Of a stretch of 17,944 nt of DNA, positions 15,655-17,944 are shown one piece after another (position 1 is the first letter of the stretch; each line of letters opens with the position of its first letter). This stretch comes from Bdellovibrionaceae bacterium UBA2316. Lineage in GTDB: Bacteria > Bdellovibrionota > Bdellovibrionia > Bdellovibrionales > Bdellovibrionaceae. The notes under the pieces were generated by a model. That model had not been told where the DNA came from. It ran no database searches and saw only the letters and a program-made list of their open reading frames with translations. The stretch covers positions 8,954 through 26,897 of the forward strand of contig DDVI01000132.1 of NCBI GenBank assembly GCA_002345205.1, given 5' to 3'. The position numbers and the translations under genes were made by a program.

Positions 15655-16803
15655 CTATTTGACTGTGACTGGGTCAAAATTGATGTTGATTGATGAATCG
15701 GCGGCTGGAATCGCTGATCCGTGGAAATTAACCGTTAAGTTGGAAGGATCGTACGTCCAACCATTGGCTGCGTCCTGCTGAACAGCAACGCCATTAACGA
15801 TAACTTTGATTGTTTCAGGAATGGGTTCACGGTCTAACTTAAATGATGATGTTAAACTTAAGACCATATCTGAAATTAAACTTAATGATTGAGCGAAGTT
15901 TCCACACAACGAAGCCTTCGTTCCACCGGTTTGATCAGCGATCTGGCCAAGACGTGTTCCCATACGACGAGAAAACGTAGTGTTCAAATCATCAAGGCAC
16001 GCTTGATCTAAAATAGTGATCGCGCTTACGGAATAGTTTCTTAAACTTGGAGTTGAGTTTGTATAGGTATCTAACCAATTTACATAGCTAGCTACCGAGT
16101 GAATACGACTATCTGTTAAATAGGAATTACCAGAAAGTATTTCAAGTGCGGGAGTCATTGCATTATGAGAAAAATCATCTTCATCACTTACGATGATAAC
16201 CGCAAGGTACGCATCAGGACGTCGGAAGCCTGTGTTTGAAGTGTTGGTCAAAGCTGTTTTAAAACTTTGAAACGCACGTTCATCGCCGTAACCTTGAATA
16301 CCTTGAGCTGCGTTTAAATTAAATACGCTTGTGATATTAGATGTTAGCTTGTTAATGATTGGAATACCGCTGTGGTAAGATGCTGTCGCATTTTTACCTG
16401 GGCCATCACGGAATACGGAACACTTCTTATTGAATGCTACACAGTACGTATTTTTATAGGTACCACCGGTATCAGTAGCATCCAAATAGGCATCCGTAGA
16501 AATGAATGCCATATTGAAATCATAATTAAGAGTCTGGAATCTCTGAATAAATGAATTGAAGTTAGAGATAACGTTTTGTTGTGATGTCTCCATACTACCT
16601 GAATTATCGATAACCCATAAAATATCGATTTTACGAGCTTGGAAAGAGGACCCTTGTTGAAAGGTAGATTGCTCTGCTAACAGAGAAAAGCTATCGTTCG
16701 ACTTTTGGCATGAAATGCTAAAAATCGATAAAGCAAAACAAATAGCAAAAACCCATCTTGAGTTTGAAACACGTAGTGATTTATTAGGTTGATTTAAGGT
16801 CAT
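15655..16803 (-). CDS. vWA-domain surface lipoprotein, candidate CglB-like gliding adhesin
   Basis: The 382-residue protein begins at ATG 16803, since AGGAGG (16809-16814) lies five bases before it; an in-frame ATG at 16821 lies just upstream of that site, so its codons would run through it. A hydrophobic leader ends at SIFSISC, giving a probable lipidated C32, although Ser rather than Leu at -3 is not ideal. The vWA domain opens with DILWVIDNSGSM, a complete MIDAS D66-x-S68-x-S70, and continues with AVIIVSDEDDFS (D207, D209, D210), so metal-dependent ligand binding is expected. Four further Cys (121, 128, 269, 300) may form two disulfides. A C-terminal beta-rich tail (from about residue 320) follows. 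Myxococcus CglB is a vWA outer-membrane lipoprotein and gliding adhesin. First place in a motor operon makes that role likely here, but orthology is not shown. Confidence 0.8.
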   Translation of the reverse strand: MTLNQPNKSLRVSNSRWVFAICFALSIFSISCQKSNDSFSLLAEQSTFQQGSSFQARKIDILWVIDNSGSMETSQQNVISNFNSFIQRFQTLNYDFNMAFISTDAYLDATDTGGTYKNTYCVAFNKKCSVFRDGPGKNATASYHSGIPIINKLTSNITSVFNLNAAQGIQGYGDERAFQSFKTALTNTSNTGFRRPDAYLAVIIVSDEDDFSHNAMTPALEILSGNSYLTDSRIHSVASYVNWLDTYTNSTPSLRNYSVSAITILDQACLDDLNTTFSRRMGTRLGQIADQTGGTKASLCGNFAQSLSLISDMVLSLTSSFKLDREPIPETIKVIVNGVAVQQDAANGWTYDPSNLTVNFHGSAIPAADSSININFDPVTVK

Positions 16804-16808
16804 CTTGA

Positions 16809-16814
16809 CCTCCT
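16809..16814 (-). promoter_or_regulatory. Strong Shine-Dalgarno site of the first gliding-operon gene
   Basis: AGGAGG on the minus strand, with a five-base spacer (TCAAG) before the ATG at 16803. It lies within the longer open frame that begins at 16821 and so argues for the shorter protein. Confidence 0.8.
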
Positions 16815-16821
16815 CTTCCAT

Positions 16822-17154
16822 TAAGTCTAGAGGATTTAGATTTAATAGCGAACGGCAGTGCTAAGTGCTTAAATAGATGACTTTTTTCAGCATTTTTCTC
16901 ACCTTGAGTCGCGTGTAAATTGTTGAAATTTAAAGGTTTGTATAAAAAATCATCATGTCGATTTTTTTTCGATGTCGAAGGTCTAAACAGAATTCTTAAA
17001 TTACTAAAATGAACTGTCCAACAGTACTTCTTTTTTGCCGGATATAGGGAACGTTAGTGCAGAGGTGTTAATCCTTTCGACAGAAAAATTGACTTTTATT
17101 TTGGGCCGGCTACCATTGTTAACGGAATCATTTAGTTAAATTAAAGGAGACAAC
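16822..17154. other. Divergent intergenic region between the gliding operon and the OmpA-like lipoprotein gene
   Basis: This 333-base AT-rich stretch must hold the start signals for the minus-strand operon and the plus-strand lipoprotein gene. Towards the right there is a good sigma70-like promoter at 17089-17116. Towards the left I see no convincing -35/-10 pair; TTGGAC with TAAGAA 17 bases further (near 17020-16990 on the minus strand) is a weak candidate only. A short tandem repeat AGTGCTA-AGTGCTT lies at 16857-16870. I see no open frame with coding character and no RNA gene. Confidence 0.55.
17089..17116 (+). promoter_or_regulatory. Sigma70-like promoter of the OmpA-like lipoprotein gene
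   Basis: TTGACT (17089-17094, five of six consensus bases), a 16-base spacer and TACCAT (17111-17116, four of six). Transcription would start near 17123, giving a leader of about 30 bases before the ribosome site and the ATG at 17155. Confidence 0.55.
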
Positions 17155-17610
17155 ATGAACAAAATTATTCTATCAACTTTATTAGCGCTAGGCCTTGTAC
17201 TTTCTGGTTGTGAATCAATGAAAGAAAACCCTAATACGGCAAAAGGCGCGGGCATTGGCGCTGCGGCTGGCGCGGTACTAGGTGGAGTTATCGGTCATCA
17301 AACGGGTAAACGTAACGAAGGCGCTTTGATTGGCGCAGCCATCGGTGCGGGTATTGGTGGTTACGCGGGTAAACGTATGGATAAGCAAGCTAAAGAATTA
17401 GAAAAAGTAGCGGAAACAAAACGCACTGAACAAGGTTTAGTTTCTAAAATGAAAAGTGATATCTTGTTTGATACAGGTAAAGCGGAGTTAAAGCCAGAAG
17501 CTAAGAAAAATTTAACAGAAATGGCTGCGATTATGAAAAAGTATCCAGAATCAGAAATAGTCTTGCTAGATGCAATTATTTATGGGTATATGAATTCTTC
17601 TTGGGTATAA
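17155..17610 (+). pseudogene. OmpA-family lipoprotein with glycine zipper, truncated inside the OmpA domain
   Basis: The family (YiaD-like) is an outer-membrane lipoprotein whose C-terminal OmpA domain binds peptidoglycan. The 151-residue product has a lipobox (LVLSGC, C19), a glycine-zipper region at 31-71 (GAGIGAAAGAVLGGVIG and GALIGAAIGAGIGGYAG) and the first third of an OmpA domain (DILFDTGKAELKPEAKKNL, about 102-136). After V136 (about base 17562) the match stops. Residues that should give the GHTD motif and the peptidoglycan-binding Asp and Arg are replaced by LLDAIIYGYMNSSWV and a stop. No frame downstream carries the missing part. The promoter and ribosome site (AAAGGAGA, four bases before ATG) remain intact, so a truncated lipoprotein could still be made. 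It may instead be a recently broken gene; a full family member would be roughly 70 residues longer. Confidence 0.75.
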
Positions 17611-17646
17611 ATGATTCTCACCTCAACAAGTTCATTTAATTTATAA

Positions 17647-17676
17647 TTGACAAAGTGATTTTTAAATTATTATGCT
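17647..17676 (+). promoter_or_regulatory. Sigma70-like promoter upstream of the broken PAS gene
   Basis: A perfect TTGACA (17647-17652), an 18-base AT-rich spacer and TATGCT (17671-17676, four of six consensus bases). It faces the short open frame at 17725 and the dyad at 17704-17719. Confidence 0.5.
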
Positions 17677-17703
17677 AAGATCTGATCATAAAACATTTTC
17701 TCC

Positions 17704-17719
17704 GTCAGTAGATACTGAC
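17704..17719. repeat. Perfect inverted repeat between promoter and start codon
   Basis: GTCAGTA and TACTGAC are exact inverted copies separated by GA. The centre lies about 29 bases after the expected transcription start and 13 bases before the ATG at 17725. The dyad could be an operator, or in RNA a six-base-pair hairpin with an AGAU loop close to the translation start. No T-run follows, so it is not a terminator. Confidence 0.5.
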
Positions 17720-17724
17720 AAACA

Positions 17725-17944
17725 ATGAAAAAAATCAAAAAAAGTATTTCTAGAGTGACACCCAGAGCTGTTTTGTATTCTGATGATAAAAAAGAAAAAT
17801 TTACCCTCACATACGACTCGACATCCTGATATGCCTAAAGAAGTCTTCAAAGAAATGTGGGCGACTATTGGGAGAGGAAAGATTTTTAGAGGTATCGTAA
17901 AAAACCGCGCTAAATATGAATCAGAGCCTTGCAACCAAGTGTTT
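17725..17944 (+). pseudogene. Broken PAS-domain gene (sensor or chemoreceptor type), runs off the window
   Basis: From the ATG at 17725 a frame of 34 residues (MKKIKKSISRVTPRAV, then SDDKKEKFTL) ends at TGA 17827. In the next frame, from about 17807 to the window end, the sequence reads SHTRHPDMPKEVFKEMW, then TIGRGKIFRGIVKNRAK. HPDMP-x3-F-x2-MW-x-TI-x2-GK is a hallmark of the PAS domain found in Aer-like receptors and related sensors, usually preceded by about 40 residues of PAS core and followed by a Lys-Asp-Gly-x-x-Tyr-Trp-Val segment. Here the core before HPDMP is missing and the part after KNRAK (YESEPCNQVF) no longer fits. The simplest reading is a gene with an internal deletion, a frameshift and further damage. 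I see no Shine-Dalgarno site before the ATG. Confidence 0.55.

Larger units (their letters stand above)
4196..16803 (-). other. Predicted eleven-gene gliding-motility (Agl/Glt-like) operon
   Basis: Eleven consecutive minus-strand genes run from the vWA lipoprotein to the coiled-coil protein. Gaps are mostly under 25 bases, one pair overlaps by four bases, and the three larger gaps (51, 52 and 58 bases) carry no convincing promoter or terminator. The content is a TolQ/TolR motor, a TonB-like transducer with an AgmX/PglI-type tail, periplasmic TPR proteins, an outer-membrane barrel and a surface lipoprotein. This matches the known parts of the myxobacterial gliding machinery, which Bdellovibrio relatives also carry. 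Co-transcription is inferred from spacing. Confidence 0.75.

Noticed and set aside
16840..16880. Sigma28 (FliA)-type promoter for the gliding operon based on GCCG
   Set aside because: Only the GCCG core matches; the rest of the -10 and the -35 element do not fit.
16955..16985. Hairpin around the T-run in the divergent intergenic region (GTCGA...TCGATGTCG)
   Set aside because: Only four Watson-Crick pairs before wobble pairs, and the T-run is in the loop, not after the stem.
17686..17934. Minus-strand open frame of 82 residues
   Set aside because: It lies opposite the recognisable HPDMP PAS remnant and its product has no protein-like pattern that I can support.
1..17944. CRISPR arrays, tRNA or rRNA genes, insertion sequences
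   Set aside because: No regularly spaced repeats, no cloverleaf-like sequence, and no transposase or terminal inverted repeats were seen.

Overview
The window looks like a chromosomal segment from a moderately AT-rich deltaproteobacterium-like predator or glider, most likely a Bdellovibrio/Pseudobdellovibrio relative (Bdellovibrionota). That placement is an inference. It rests on the myxobacteria/Bdellovibrio-type Agl/Glt gliding gene set, the PilZ proteins, the use of TTG and GTG starts, and the conserved holA - rpsT - murJ housekeeping neighbourhood. No search was run.

Layout. (1) Bases 1-4166 are mostly housekeeping: the 3' part of holA (DNA polymerase III delta), a small PilZ protein, rpsT (ribosomal protein S20) on the minus strand with a TTG start, murJ (lipid II flippase), and a pirin-family protein that overlaps murJ by one base. 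(2) Bases 4196-16803, all on the minus strand, form one long tightly packed cluster of eleven genes. In transcription order these are: a vWA-domain surface lipoprotein, a GYF-PilZ fusion, a TolQ/ExbB-like channel protein (AglR-like), two TolR/ExbD-like proteins (AglQ/AglS-like), a 1228-aa periplasmic TPR protein, an 81-aa secreted protein, a protein with an FHA-like N-terminus, one membrane segment and an AgmX/PglI-type C-terminal domain (GltG-like), a predicted outer-membrane beta-barrel, a second periplasmic TPR/coiled-coil protein, and a small periplasmic coiled-coil protein. (3) Bases 16804-17154 are a divergent intergenic region with a recognisable promoter facing right. (4) Bases 17155-17944 hold an OmpA-family lipoprotein that loses its OmpA domain abruptly, followed by an AT-rich stretch with a sigma70-like promoter, a perfect dyad and a broken PAS-domain gene that runs off the window.

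How the genes fit together. The minus-strand cluster reads as a self-contained envelope-spanning motor: a proton-driven TolQ/TolR unit in the inner membrane, a TonB-like energy transducer, periplasmic TPR and coiled-coil proteins, an outer-membrane barrel, and a surface vWA lipoprotein that could act as an adhesin. The GYF-PilZ protein directly upstream of the motor genes suggests direct cyclic-di-GMP input. Points that stand out are the two TolR-like subunits, only one of which keeps the proton-carrying aspartate, the pairing of GYF with PilZ, and an 18-base perfect palindrome at the end of the TolQ gene.
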